DNA of 64,000 bases from Mixta sp031457955. GTDB taxonomy: Bacteria; Pseudomonadota; Gammaproteobacteria; Enterobacterales; Enterobacteriaceae. This document shows positions 26,816-35,460 of this stretch, in pieces. A program made the translations under genes and the position numbers. The first letter of the stretch is position 1; every line of letters starts with the position of its first letter. Location of the stretch: positions 372,001-436,000 of the forward strand of contig NZ_JAVDXN010000001.1 of the NCBI RefSeq assembly GCF_031457955.1. Direction: 5' to 3'. The notes beneath the pieces are model-generated. The model was not told where the DNA came from. It ran no database searches and saw only the letters and a program-made list of their open reading frames with translations.

Positions 26816-27751
26816 TCAGACAAAAAATGCGCTCAGCTCATTAGCCATGACCTGCGGCTGCTCTTCCGGTAAAAAATGTCCGCAATGCGGCACCAAAATG
26901 CCTGTCACCTCAGCGGCGAAAGCACGCAACGGCGCAGCCATATCGGGAATTGAACCAAACTCGGCGCTCACGGCCAGCACCGGCACGTTAAGTTTTCCTT
27001 CCCGTTGCAGGGCGGCATTCTGAGCGGCGGAAAGCGAAACCGAACGATAATAGTCGAGACCGGCGCGTAACCCACCGCTGGCAAGCAGCACGCGCAGATA
27101 TTCATCAATCTCCTGATCTGAAAAAACATCCGGGCAGGCGGTTTTCCTTTTCAAAAACCACTCGATATAAATTCGTTCGCGTCCGGTAAGCAGCGCCTCA
27201 GGCAGATCGGGAATCATATGAAAAGCAAAATGCCAGGTTTTCCAGGCCTTATCCGGCGTGACGGGCAAAGCATCCGGCAGCGTAATACCAGGAATACCCG
27301 CGTCCAGTAAGGCGAGGCGCTTAACTTCGCTGGCGTAGAGCATGGCATAGGGCCAGGCGACCCAGGCACCAATATCATGCGCGGCGAGAAAATAGCGCGT
27401 GACGTTGAGCTGCGCCAACAGGCCATGAACCTTCTCCGCCAGTGAGCGCGTATCATAACCGGTTAGCGGGCGGTCGGAATCTCCCTGACCAGGCAGATCC
27501 ACGGCAATAATGTGATAAGCCGCGCCCATCTGCTGCATGACTTTACGCCATGCATACCAGCTCTGTGGGAAGCCTGCTAACAAAACCACCGTTTCACCCT
27601 GTGCGTTTCCGCCTGCGACGTAATGCATTCTGATGCCGTCGACCGTCGCGTAGCTATGCTGAAAATCAGCAAGATCCCGATCGTGCCAGCTGGCAGGGTC
27701 AGCGCTAACATAGCGAAGCGGGGCTGCCGTTGTCGGTGTATGCGTATCCAT
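26816..27751 (-). CDS. Alpha/beta hydrolase, epoxide hydrolase/dehalogenase-like
   Basis: 311-aa alpha/beta hydrolase. The HGxP-like oxyanion segment reads LLAGFPQSWYAW, the nucleophile is Asp126 in AAHDIGAW (an Asp nucleophile, as in epoxide hydrolases and haloalkane dehalogenases), and the catalytic His is in VPHCGHFLPEEQP. DLPGQGDSDRP is the usual loop. No signal peptide. It lies 79 bp downstream of a TetR gene on the same strand, and both share a candidate operator, so expression is probably induced by a small molecule that the hydrolase detoxifies. Substrate unknown. Confidence 0.82.
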   Translation of the reverse strand: MDTHTPTTAAPLRYVSADPASWHDRDLADFQHSYATVDGIRMHYVAGGNAQGETVVLLAGFPQSWYAWRKVMQQMGAAYHIIAVDLPGQGDSDRPLTGYDTRSLAEKVHGLLAQLNVTRYFLAAHDIGAWVAWPYAMLYASEVKRLALLDAGIPGITLPDALPVTPDKAWKTWHFAFHMIPDLPEALLTGRERIYIEWFLKRKTACPDVFSDQEIDEYLRVLLASGGLRAGLDYYRSVSLSAAQNAALQREGKLNVPVLAVSAEFGSIPDMAAPLRAFAAEVTGILVPHCGHFLPEEQPQVMANELSAFFV

Positions 27752-27800
27752 GTTGGCTCCTGTGTTTTAGCGCTTGCCGATACGGCTAAGCTATATTTAA

Positions 27801-27815
27801 GGAATGATCATTTCC
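27801..27815. promoter_or_regulatory. Candidate TetR operator before the hydrolase
   Basis: GGAATGATCATTTCC, an imperfect palindrome around TGATCA, lies 50-64 bp upstream of the hydrolase start. It shares GGAAT and ATCATTTCC with the element at 28456-28471. Confidence 0.5.
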
Positions 27816-27830
27816 TAAATGAATAAATTT

Positions 27831-28427
27831 TTAACGCAGCAGCTTCATTGCCAGCTTAATGGTCTCTTCCCGATGCGCCACGTTTGTTATTTTTCCCAGC
27901 ACGCGCATGCCGAAGGTAATACAGAGGATCAGCTCTGCGGCACTATCCACGTTAAGATCGGGCGAGACGGAACCATCTTTTTGCCCCTGCAGCACCAGGG
28001 CGGTAAAAAACGTTTTATTACGCATAATGGCATGGCGTACCCGCTCGGACAATTCACTGTCCAGCACCTGCAGCTCCGTGGCGCTACCCACCACCAGACA
28101 GCCATGCCTGCCTTCCAGCTCGCGTGCGGAATCAAGATAGAATCTCAGCAGCTCCGCTATTTTTTCGCCGCCCGTGGTGCACGGCTGAAGGCGCTGTAGT
28201 AACAGGGCATTACGCTGAGAGAGATAACGTTCAAACACCTGCAAAAACAGGGTGCGTTTATCGGTAAACGCCTTATAGATGCTGCCAGCGGTCAGGTTCA
28301 TCGCCATGGACAAATCAGCAATGGAGGCGGCATGAAACCCTTTTTGCCGAAACACCAGCATCGCCCGATCCAGCGCCAGCTCAGTATCAAATTCACGCGG
28401 GCGTCCGCGTTCTTTCGCTTTATGCAT
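27831..28427 (-). CDS. TetR/AcrR family transcriptional regulator
   Basis: 198-aa regulator. The N-terminal helix-turn-helix spans about residues 12-58 (RGRPREFDTELALDRAMLVF, SIADLSMAMNLTAGSIYKAF), followed by a variable ligand-binding domain with an HGCLVVGSATEL segment typical of the TetR_C_11/YxaF-type group. The Met at 28427 gives the family-typical MHKAKERGRPR start. It sits where E. coli has comR, but the neighbour here is a hydrolase rather than bhsA, so it is probably not ComR. Confidence 0.88.
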   Translation of the reverse strand: MHKAKERGRPREFDTELALDRAMLVFRQKGFHAASIADLSMAMNLTAGSIYKAFTDKRTLFLQVFERYLSQRNALLLQRLQPCTTGGEKIAELLRFYLDSARELEGRHGCLVVGSATELQVLDSELSERVRHAIMRNKTFFTALVLQGQKDGSVSPDLNVDSAAELILCITFGMRVLGKITNVAHREETIKLAMKLLR

Positions 28428-28455
28428 GGTTAACCGCCCATGATTTATTTTATAA

Positions 28456-28471
28456 GGAAATGATTGATTCC
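28456..28471. promoter_or_regulatory. Candidate TetR operator before the tetR gene
   Basis: GGAAATGATTGATTCC; its complement GGAATCAATCATTTCC matches the site at 27801-27815 except for a one-base length difference in the middle. It lies 29 bp upstream of the regulator start, fitting autorepression. Confidence 0.5.
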
Positions 28472-28481
28472 AAAATGCCAC

Positions 28482-28804
28482 GAATTTCAGGCGACAGCAA
28501 GCGAATCGGGTGAAGAAGCGGCATAAAGCGTTTATGTGATCGGGGCTACGTTCAGGAAAAAAGGGCGCGGGAAAAGTGGCTAAAACAGAGACGGGTGGTA
28601 CAGGTTTGCCGCTAAGAACTCTCTGAAAAGCCTCTGTTTATCCCGCTTCACGGCTTTTCTTCCCTTTATCTGATTGCTGGTTTTCGTCCCGGTCTGCACA
28701 ATTTTTATTAATTACCACGGCGAGTCGCGCACGCCGAGTAGGGCTTACTGCCACGGAACAGGCAGCAGCAGGATTGCGCGGTAACAGAGTCAGGAGGTTT
28801 TCCT
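28482..28804. other. Intergenic region with no gene seen
   Basis: A 323-bp stretch between the TetR gene and ycfJ. I see no open frame with a ribosome site, and no strong terminator. The right end holds the AGGAGG ribosome site of ycfJ. E. coli has bhsA nearby, but no bhsA-like frame is visible. Confidence 0.6.
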
Positions 28805-29353
28805 GTGAATAAATCAATGATAGCGGGTGTGGGTATTGGTATGGTTGCTGCTTTAGGCGTGGCCGCTGTTGCCAGCATGAACGTGTTTAATCCAGCTCCC
28901 CAATACGCACAGGTTATTTCCGCAACGCCCATCAAGGAAACGATTAAAAACCCACGTCAGGAGTGTCGCAACGTTACGCTGACCCATCGTCGGGCGGTAC
29001 AGGATGAGAATCGCATCACTGGATCGGTACTGGGTGCGGTCGCGGGCGGGGTTCTGGGGCATCAGTTTGGCGGCGGACGCGGTAAGGATGTGGCAACGGT
29101 AGCGGGCGCTCTGGCGGGCGGCTATGCCGGTAATCAGGTACAGGGCGGTCTGCAGGATCGTGATACCTATACCACCACCGAACAGCGCTGCAAAACGGTC
29201 TACGATAAACAAGATAAAATGCTGGGCTATGACGTCACCTATAAAATTGGCGATCAGCAAGGGAAAATCCGTATGGAGAGCGATCCCGGCACCCGAATTC
29301 CGCTGGATCGGAACGGGCAACTTATTCTTAACAGCAACAGCAATCAGGCATAA
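28805..29353 (+). CDS. ycfJ: YcfJ family glycine-zipper protein
   Basis: 182-aa envelope protein. A hydrophobic N-terminus (about residues 5-25) is followed by a conserved periplasmic part: EECR-like start RQECRNV, a glycine-zipper hairpin GSVLGAVAGGVLGHQFGGG...ATVAGALAGGYAGNQ (two membrane-associated segments) and a C-terminal YDVTYKIGDQQGKIRM domain. GTG start at 28805 after a strong AGGAGGT. Function is not well defined. Confidence 0.92.
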   Translation: MNKSMIAGVGIGMVAALGVAAVASMNVFNPAPQYAQVISATPIKETIKNPRQECRNVTLTHRRAVQDENRITGSVLGAVAGGVLGHQFGGGRGKDVATVAGALAGGYAGNQVQGGLQDRDTYTTTEQRCKTVYDKQDKMLGYDVTYKIGDQQGKIRMESDPGTRIPLDRNGQLILNSNSNQA

Positions 29354-29356
29354 ACC

Positions 29357-29515
29357 AACGGGGCCGTTCGGCCCCGTTAATCATTGCTACCTTTTCTGCA
29401 CATGTTTGGCATAAAGCTGCGATTAAACGGGGCCGTTTGGCCCCGTTAGTCATTGCTACCTTTTCTGCACATTTGGGCATAAAGCTACGATTAAACGGGG
29501 CCGTTCGGCCCCGTT
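29357..29515. repeat. Triplicated hairpin terminator unit between ycfJ and mfd
   Basis: Three near-identical hairpins (AACGGGGCC-loop-GGCCCCGTT) lie at 29357-29378, 29426-29447 and 29494-29515. The two spacers are also copies of one another (TCATTGCTACCTTTTCTGCA and on to AAAGCT(G/A)CGATT). The array is thus two tandem units of 69 and 68 bp plus a third hairpin. It lies between convergent genes and should stop transcription from both sides. Confidence 0.9.
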
Positions 29516-29535
29516 CAACGTTACTTTCCAGTTAT

Positions 29536-32500
29536 TCAGCTCGCCAGCCGGTTTTCCAGCATCTGCTCCATCAGCTCACGTACCCAAGTCATGCGCAGCT
29601 TACGCTCGGCTAATTCACGCGTGAACTTCAGGCGGGTCGGCCCTTCCAGCCGCCACTGCTGCGGATCTTTTTGCAGCAGGCCAATCAGCCAGCTGGGATC
29701 GACACAGTTCTTCTCGGCAAACTCAATAAACCCGCCTTTTTCACTGGCTTCGATGCGTCGAATGCCCAGCTGACGCGCATCCAGCCGCAGCGCGGCGATA
29801 TCCAGCAGGTTACGTGCCGCATCGGGCAGATTGCCGAAACGATCGATTAACTCCACTTTCAAATCGTCCAGCTCGCGTCGGTCGCTGGCGCTGGCAATAC
29901 GCTTGTAGAACGACAGGCGCGTATTCACATCAGGGATAAAGTCATCCGGCAGCAGCGCGGGCATACGCAGCTCAATGTCGGTTTGATTGCTGGTCAAATC
30001 CTCCAGCGAAGGCTCGCGACCCTCTTTCAACGCATCGACCGCGTTTTCCAGCAGCTCCATATAAAGCGAGAAGCCGATACTTTCCATCTGGCCGCTCTGA
30101 TCTTCGCCCAGCAGCTCGCCCGCGCCACGGATCTCTAAATCGTGGGTAGCCAGCGCGAAACCTGCGCCCAAATCTTCCAGCGAGGCAATCGCCTCCAGCC
30201 GCTTGTGCGCATCGGTAGTCATGGCTTTCGGCGGCGGCGTCAGCAACCATGCATAGGCCTGATGATGCGAGCGGCCAACGCGTCCACGTAGCTGATGCAG
30301 CTGCGCCAGGCCAAAGTGGTCGGCGCGCTCAATGATAATAGTATTGGCGGTAGGTATATCGATGCCGGTTTCGATAATGGTGGTACAGACCAGCACGTTG
30401 AAACGTTGATGATGGAAATCGTTCATCACGCGCTCCAGATCGCGCTCGCGCATCTGCCCATGACCCACGGCAATGCGCGCCTCCGGCACCAGATCCGTCA
30501 GCCGCTGCGCCGCTTTCTCAATATTTTCCACATCATTATAGAGATAATAGACCTGGCCGCCGCGCAGGATTTCACGCAGGATCGCTTCGCGCACCACCAG
30601 GCTGTCATATTCCCGCACAAAGGTTTTCACTGCCAGACGGCGCGCGGGCGGCGTGGCGATAATCGACAGATCGCGCATGCCGCTCATCGCCATGTTCAGC
30701 GTACGCGGGATTGGCGTGGCGGTGAGCGTCAGAATATCGACGTCGGCGCGCATCGCCTTGATACGCTCCTTATGGCGCACGCCGAAGCGATGCTCCTCAT
30801 CGACAATCAGCAGCCCCAAATCGCGCCATTTCAGATCGCTCATCAGCAGCTTATGCGTGCCGATCAGGATATCGATTTTGCCTTCGCTTGCCTGCTCCAG
30901 CACCTGCGCCTGTTCTTTGGCACTGCGGAAACGGGAAAGCATTTCGATACGCACCGGCCAGTTAGCGAAGCGGTCGCGGAAGTTATCATAGTGCTGCTGG
31001 GCGAGCAGGGTAGTGGGCACCAGCACCGCCACCTGCTTGTGGTTTTCCACCGCCAAAAAGGCGGCGCGCATCGCCACTTCGGTTTTACCAAAGCCGACGT
31101 CGCCGCAAACCAGACGATCCATCGCCAGCGGCTGGCACATATCGCTCAGCACCGCATGAATCGCCTGAGCCTGATCGGGCGTGGTTTCAAACGGGAAACT
31201 GTCGCAGAACAGCTGATACTGCTCGCGATCGTATTTAAAGGCGTAGCCCGCTTTCGCGGCGCGCTGCGCGTAAATATCCAACAGCTCAGCCGCTACGTCG
31301 CGTACTTTCTCCGCCGCTTTTTGACGCGCCCGCGACCAGGCATCGCTGCCCAGCTTATGCAGCGGCGCATTGTCATCGGCGCCGCCCGCGTAACGGCTAA
31401 TCAAATGCAGCGAAGAGACCGGCACATACAGCTTGGCGTCGTTGGCGTAGGCCAGCATCAGATATTCCGCTTTGATGCCGCCCGCTTCCAGCGTGGTCAT
31501 GCCGATATAGCGGCCCACGCCATGTTCCAGATGCACCACCGGCTGGCCGGGATGCAGTTCAGCCAGGTTGCGGATCAGCACATCCGGGTTAATGGTGCGG
31601 CGGGTGTCCTGACGGCGGCGCGCCACGCGTTCGCCCAGCAGATCGCCTTCGCAGATCAGCGCGCGCTGGCGCAGGTTATCGATAAAACCGCGCTCGCTGG
31701 CGCCAATAATCAGATAACGACCGGGCGCGTCGGCCTCGCTCAGGCGCTGAATCACTTTCGGCTGGAGCTTGATGCGCGCCAACAGCTCCTGCAACGCTTC
31801 GCGACGGCCTTCGCTCTCCACGGAAAAGATCACCGCGCCGTCAAACGCCTCCAGGAAGTGGCGCAGCTGCTCCAGCGGCGCTTTCGCCTGCGGCTCTACC
31901 GCCAGCGGCGGCAGCGGTTGATAATCAAGGTTGGTGTTCGCGGCTTTATCGGGCAGCGCTTCGCCGCTCATGCGGATGCGCGGCCACTGTTTTAACTCAG
32001 TGAACAGCCCATCGGTGCGCAGCCACAGCGACTCCGGCGGCAACAGCGGACGCATTGGATCCACGCGGCGGTTCTCGAAGCGCGCCATGATATCCTGCCA
32101 GAAGCGCTCCGCGCTCGCTTCCAGATCGCCGGTGCTGACCACCAGCGTATCGCGCGGTAGGTAGCTGAACAGCGGCACCAGCGGCTGTTCAAAAAACAGC
32201 GGCTGCCAATATTCGATCCCGGCGGGCAGCGTGCCCTTACTAACCTGCTGATAGATATGCTCCGGCTCGCGGCGCACATCAAAATGTTCGCGCCACTGGC
32301 TGCGGAACAGCTCAATAGCGGCTTTATCGGTGGGAAATTCATGGGCGGGCAGCAGGTTAATCGCTTCCACCTCTTCCAGCGTGCGCTGGCTGTCGACATC
32401 AAACAGCCGCAGGCTGTCGATTTCATTGTCGAAAAAGTCGATACGATAGGGCTGTTCGCTGCCCATGGGGAACAGGTCAAGCAGCGCGCCGCGCGTGGCG

Positions 32501-32985
32501 TATTCGCCATGCTCCATGACCTGATCGACATGGCGATAGCCCGCCTGCTCCAGCTGATCGCGCAGCCGGTCGCGCGAGAGCAGCTGCCCCTTATGCATCA
32601 CCAGCGCATGGCCGTGCAGGAAGTCGTGCGGGCAGTAGCGCTGCATCAGCGTGGTCACCGGCAGGATCAGCACGCCACGTTCCAGCGTCGGCAGACGATA
32701 GAGCGTCGAGAGGCGTGAAGAGATAATATCCTGATGTGGAGAGAAGCTATCGAACGGCAGCGTTTCCCAGTCGGCCAGGCTAATAACCGGCTGGCGGGTG
32801 AACTGTTGAATCTCATCCTGCAGGCGCAGCGAGGTTTGCATATCAGGTGCGATCAGCATCACCAGCCCTGGGTGACGCTCGGCGATTTCCGCACATTCAA
32901 CGGCGCAGGCAGCGCCGGTTAGCTCTCCCAGCTGGCGTTGATCGTTTGCCGCGGCGGGCAGGGCATAGCGAATCTGTTCAGGCAT
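29536..32985 (-). CDS. mfd: Transcription-repair coupling factor
   Basis: 1149-aa ATP-dependent translocase that removes stalled RNA polymerase and recruits UvrA. It has an N-terminal UvrB-homology region (about 1-330), an RNA polymerase-interacting domain with VVHLEHGVGRY, a RecG-like motor with Walker A GDVGFGKTEVAMR, DEEH box VDEEHRFGV and RGRVGRSHHQAYAW, and a C-terminal autoinhibitory domain (LMPALLPDDFIPD-like block). Length matches E. coli (1148). Confidence 0.98.
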   Translation of the reverse strand: MPEQIRYALPAAANDQRQLGELTGAACAVECAEIAERHPGLVMLIAPDMQTSLRLQDEIQQFTRQPVISLADWETLPFDSFSPHQDIISSRLSTLYRLPTLERGVLILPVTTLMQRYCPHDFLHGHALVMHKGQLLSRDRLRDQLEQAGYRHVDQVMEHGEYATRGALLDLFPMGSEQPYRIDFFDNEIDSLRLFDVDSQRTLEEVEAINLLPAHEFPTDKAAIELFRSQWREHFDVRREPEHIYQQVSKGTLPAGIEYWQPLFFEQPLVPLFSYLPRDTLVVSTGDLEASAERFWQDIMARFENRRVDPMRPLLPPESLWLRTDGLFTELKQWPRIRMSGEALPDKAANTNLDYQPLPPLAVEPQAKAPLEQLRHFLEAFDGAVIFSVESEGRREALQELLARIKLQPKVIQRLSEADAPGRYLIIGASERGFIDNLRQRALICEGDLLGERVARRRQDTRRTINPDVLIRNLAELHPGQPVVHLEHGVGRYIGMTTLEAGGIKAEYLMLAYANDAKLYVPVSSLHLISRYAGGADDNAPLHKLGSDAWSRARQKAAEKVRDVAAELLDIYAQRAAKAGYAFKYDREQYQLFCDSFPFETTPDQAQAIHAVLSDMCQPLAMDRLVCGDVGFGKTEVAMRAAFLAVENHKQVAVLVPTTLLAQQHYDNFRDRFANWPVRIEMLSRFRSAKEQAQVLEQASEGKIDILIGTHKLLMSDLKWRDLGLLIVDEEHRFGVRHKERIKAMRADVDILTLTATPIPRTLNMAMSGMRDLSIIATPPARRLAVKTFVREYDSLVVREAILREILRGGQVYYLYNDVENIEKAAQRLTDLVPEARIAVGHGQMRERDLERVMNDFHHQRFNVLVCTTIIETGIDIPTANTIIIERADHFGLAQLHQLRGRVGRSHHQAYAWLLTPPPKAMTTDAHKRLEAIASLEDLGAGFALATHDLEIRGAGELLGEDQSGQMESIGFSLYMELLENAVDALKEGREPSLEDLTSNQTDIELRMPALLPDDFIPDVNTRLSFYKRIASASDRRELDDLKVELIDRFGNLPDAARNLLDIAALRLDARQLGIRRIEASEKGGFIEFAEKNCVDPSWLIGLLQKDPQQWRLEGPTRLKFTRELAERKLRMTWVRELMEQMLENRLAS

Positions 32986-33109
32986 AGTCGTTTCGACATT
33001 CTCTCTGTTATTTCAGGGGCACAATCATTCCACAGAACGCGGCGGGGATCATCTGCTGCGGCAGGGTTTTTACCCGGCAAGCCTCGTGAACAGCGCTCGG
33101 CGCGGCGCA

Positions 33110-33319
33110 TTAATGTGCGGGACGCGCGCCATCGCCCTGTGTGCGGCGATCGCTATTGGCCCACTCCAGCTCTTTCTCCGCATGCAGACTCCAGGTGCCG
33201 TCATCCCATTGAACGTGATAGCTGGCGGGGAAATTTCCCTGGGCAAAGACCGTAACCACTTCACCGCGAATTTCACCAGACTGATGTTTGACAATAGCGC
33301 CTTTTAGATACTTACTCAT
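33110..33319 (-). CDS. Small hypothetical protein, SH3-barrel-like
   Basis: 69-aa protein starting MSKYLKGAIVKHQSGEIRGE. The Met at 33319 follows TGGAG by 7 bp; eight further codons upstream are unneeded. The pattern GAIVKH..GEIRGEVVTVF...SYHVQWDDGTWSLH looks like a small KOW/SH3-type beta barrel. Upstream of mfd on the same strand, with a 124-bp gap. I do not recognise the family. Confidence 0.65.
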   Translation of the reverse strand: MSKYLKGAIVKHQSGEIRGEVVTVFAQGNFPASYHVQWDDGTWSLHAEKELEWANSDRRTQGDGARPAH

Positions 33320-33563
33320 AAGCGGCTCCAGTGCCAGCGGCACGGCAAATCAGTAACGTTAACCCTTTAAATACTAAGGGCAAGTATAGTGCAGATTAGC
33401 GTGCCGCTGCGTGAACAGCAGGGGCTTTTTTGTGCAATTAACCGCAGCGGAAAAATTCTGATGCATCTTTAACATCAACTCGGACGGGTAAAGGTTCCAT
33501 AAAACAAGCGGCTCCTTTATCATCCTGACTACTTTTGCTTTTGCTACGCATAAGACGGATCTC

Positions 33564-34763
33564 ATGTATCAACCTGTCGCGTTATTTATCGGTTTGCGCT
33601 ATATGCGCGGACGTGCCTCAGACCGCTTTGGTCGGTTTGTATCCTGGCTTTCCACCATCGGCATTACCCTGGGCGTGCTGGCGCTGGTCACCGTTCTCTC
33701 AGTCATGAACGGCTTTGAGCGCGAACTGGAAGGCAATATCCTTGGCCTGATGCCGCAGGCGCTGATCACCAGCGATAAAGGCTCTCTTAATCCGCAACAA
33801 CAGCCCGCCAGCGGCCTGCGTTTGCAGGGCGTGCAGCGTGTTGCTCCCTTAACCACCGGCGACGTGGTGCTGCAAAGCGCGCGCAGCGTGGCGGTGGGCG
33901 TGATGCTGGGCGTGCAGCCCGACGAAAAAGATCCTCTCACCCCTTACCTGGTTAACGTGCAGCAGCAGGCGCTGCAGCCGGGGCAATACAATGTGATTCT
34001 GGGCGAGCAGCTGGCCTCACAGCTGGGCGTGAAGCGCGGTGACCAGCTGCGCCTGATGGTGCCTTCCGCCAGCCAATTTACGCCGATGGGTCGCCTGCCC
34101 AGCCAGCGCCTGTTTAACGTGATCGGCACCTTTGCCGCTAACAGCGAAGTGGATGGCTATCAGATGCTGGTTAACCAGCAGGACGCCTCGCGCCTGATGC
34201 GCTACCCGGCGGGCAATATCACCGGCTGGCGCCTGTGGCTCGATAAGCCGCTGGAGGTGGACAGCACCAGCCAGCAGCCGCTGGCGGCCGGTCTGGTATG
34301 GAAAGACTGGCGCGATCGCAAAGGCGATCTGTTCCAGGCGGTGCGCATGGAAAAAAACATGATGGGGCTGCTGCTGAGCCTGATTATCGCCGTGGCGGCG
34401 TTTAACATCATTACCTCGCTTGGCCTGCTGATTATGGAAAAGCAGGGCGAGGTGGCAATCCTGCAAACCCAGGGGCTAACGCGCCGCCAGATTATGCTGG
34501 TGTTTATGGTGCAGGGCGCCAGCGCCGGGATTATCGGTGCTTTGCTCGGTACGCTGCTTGGCGTGCTGCTGGCCAGCCAGCTGAATAATTTGATGCCGGT
34601 TATCGGTCTGTTTCTTGATGGCGCGGCGTTGCCGGTGGATATCTCCTTCTGGCAGGTGATCGCCATTGCGCTGACGGCGATGGCGCTGGCGCTGCTGTCG
34701 ACGCTTTATCCATCCTGGCGCGCTGCCGCCGTACAACCTGCTGAGGCTTTACGCTATGAGTGA
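33564..34763 (+). CDS. lolC: Lipoprotein-releasing ABC transporter permease LolC
   Basis: 399-aa inner-membrane permease of the LolCDE complex, which extracts outer-membrane lipoproteins and passes them to LolA. One N-terminal helix (SWLSTIGITLGVLALVTVLS), a large periplasmic domain (about 50-265) with the LolA-binding hook, then three helices and the FtsX-type tail TLYPSWRAAAVQPAEALRYE. It overlaps lolD by 8 bp. Confidence 0.97.
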   Translation: MYQPVALFIGLRYMRGRASDRFGRFVSWLSTIGITLGVLALVTVLSVMNGFERELEGNILGLMPQALITSDKGSLNPQQQPASGLRLQGVQRVAPLTTGDVVLQSARSVAVGVMLGVQPDEKDPLTPYLVNVQQQALQPGQYNVILGEQLASQLGVKRGDQLRLMVPSASQFTPMGRLPSQRLFNVIGTFAANSEVDGYQMLVNQQDASRLMRYPAGNITGWRLWLDKPLEVDSTSQQPLAAGLVWKDWRDRKGDLFQAVRMEKNMMGLLLSLIIAVAAFNIITSLGLLIMEKQGEVAILQTQGLTRRQIMLVFMVQGASAGIIGALLGTLLGVLLASQLNNLMPVIGLFLDGAALPVDISFWQVIAIALTAMALALLSTLYPSWRAAAVQPAEALRYE

Positions 34764-35460
34764 TTTGAATCTGTTACAGTGTAACAAACTGTGCAAACGC
34801 TATCAGGAAGGGAGCGTGCAGACAGACGTGTTACGCGACGTCAGTTTCACCATGCGGCCCGGCGAAATGATGGCGATTGTCGGCAGTTCCGGCTCCGGGA
34901 AAAGTACCTTGCTGCATTTGCTGGGCGGGCTGGACGCGCCGACTTCCGGCGATGTGCTGTTCAGCGGACGCGCGTTAAGCAGCATGTCTTCCGCACAGAA
35001 AGCGGAATTACGTAACCGTGAGCTGGGCTTTATCTATCAGTTTCACCACCTGCTGCCCGATTTTACCGCGCTGGAAAATGTGGCGATGCCGCTGCTGATT
35101 GGCAAAAAACAGAAGCAGGAGGCGCAGGATCGCGCGCTGGAAATGCTGCGGGCGGTCGGCCTGGAAAAACGGGCGGCGCATCGTCCGGCTGAACTCTCCG
35201 GCGGCGAGCGTCAGCGTGTGGCGATTGCGCGCGCGCTGGTGAACAATCCGCGCCTGGTAATGGCCGATGAGCCTACCGGCAACCTGGATGCTCGCAACGC
35301 CGATGCGATTTTCGATCTGCTGGGCGAGCTGAACGTGCGCCAGGGTACCGCTTTCCTGGTGGTGACGCACGATTTACATCTGGCGAAGCGGCTGCCCACG
35401 CAGCGTGAAATGCGCGATGGTCAGCTCAGCGAGCAGGTTACGCTGACGGGAGCGCTGTAA
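34756..35460 (+). CDS. lolD: Lipoprotein-releasing ABC transporter ATPase LolD
   Basis: 234-aa ATPase of LolCDE. Walker A GSSGSGKST (about 42-50), the LolD-family GGLDAPTSGDVLF segment, signature LSGGE, Walker B LVMADEPTG and the H-loop VVTHD are intact. Its stop overlaps the lolE start (TAATG). Confidence 0.97.
   Translation: MSDLNLLQCNKLCKRYQEGSVQTDVLRDVSFTMRPGEMMAIVGSSGSGKSTLLHLLGGLDAPTSGDVLFSGRALSSMSSAQKAELRNRELGFIYQFHHLLPDFTALENVAMPLLIGKKQKQEAQDRALEMLRAVGLEKRAAHRPAELSGGERQRVAIARALVNNPRLVMADEPTGNLDARNADAIFDLLGELNVRQGTAFLVVTHDLHLAKRLPTQREMRDGQLSEQVTLTGAL

Noticed and set aside
27831..28427. ComR (copper-responsive TetR)
   Set aside because: The position is similar to E. coli comR, but the sequence does not align well from memory and bhsA, its target, is missing.
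30295..31995. A 566-codon open frame on the plus strand inside mfd
   Set aside because: It is antisense to a near-perfect Mfd; long antisense frames are common in high-GC enterobacterial genes, and its product is low in complexity with many His, Gln and Arg residues.
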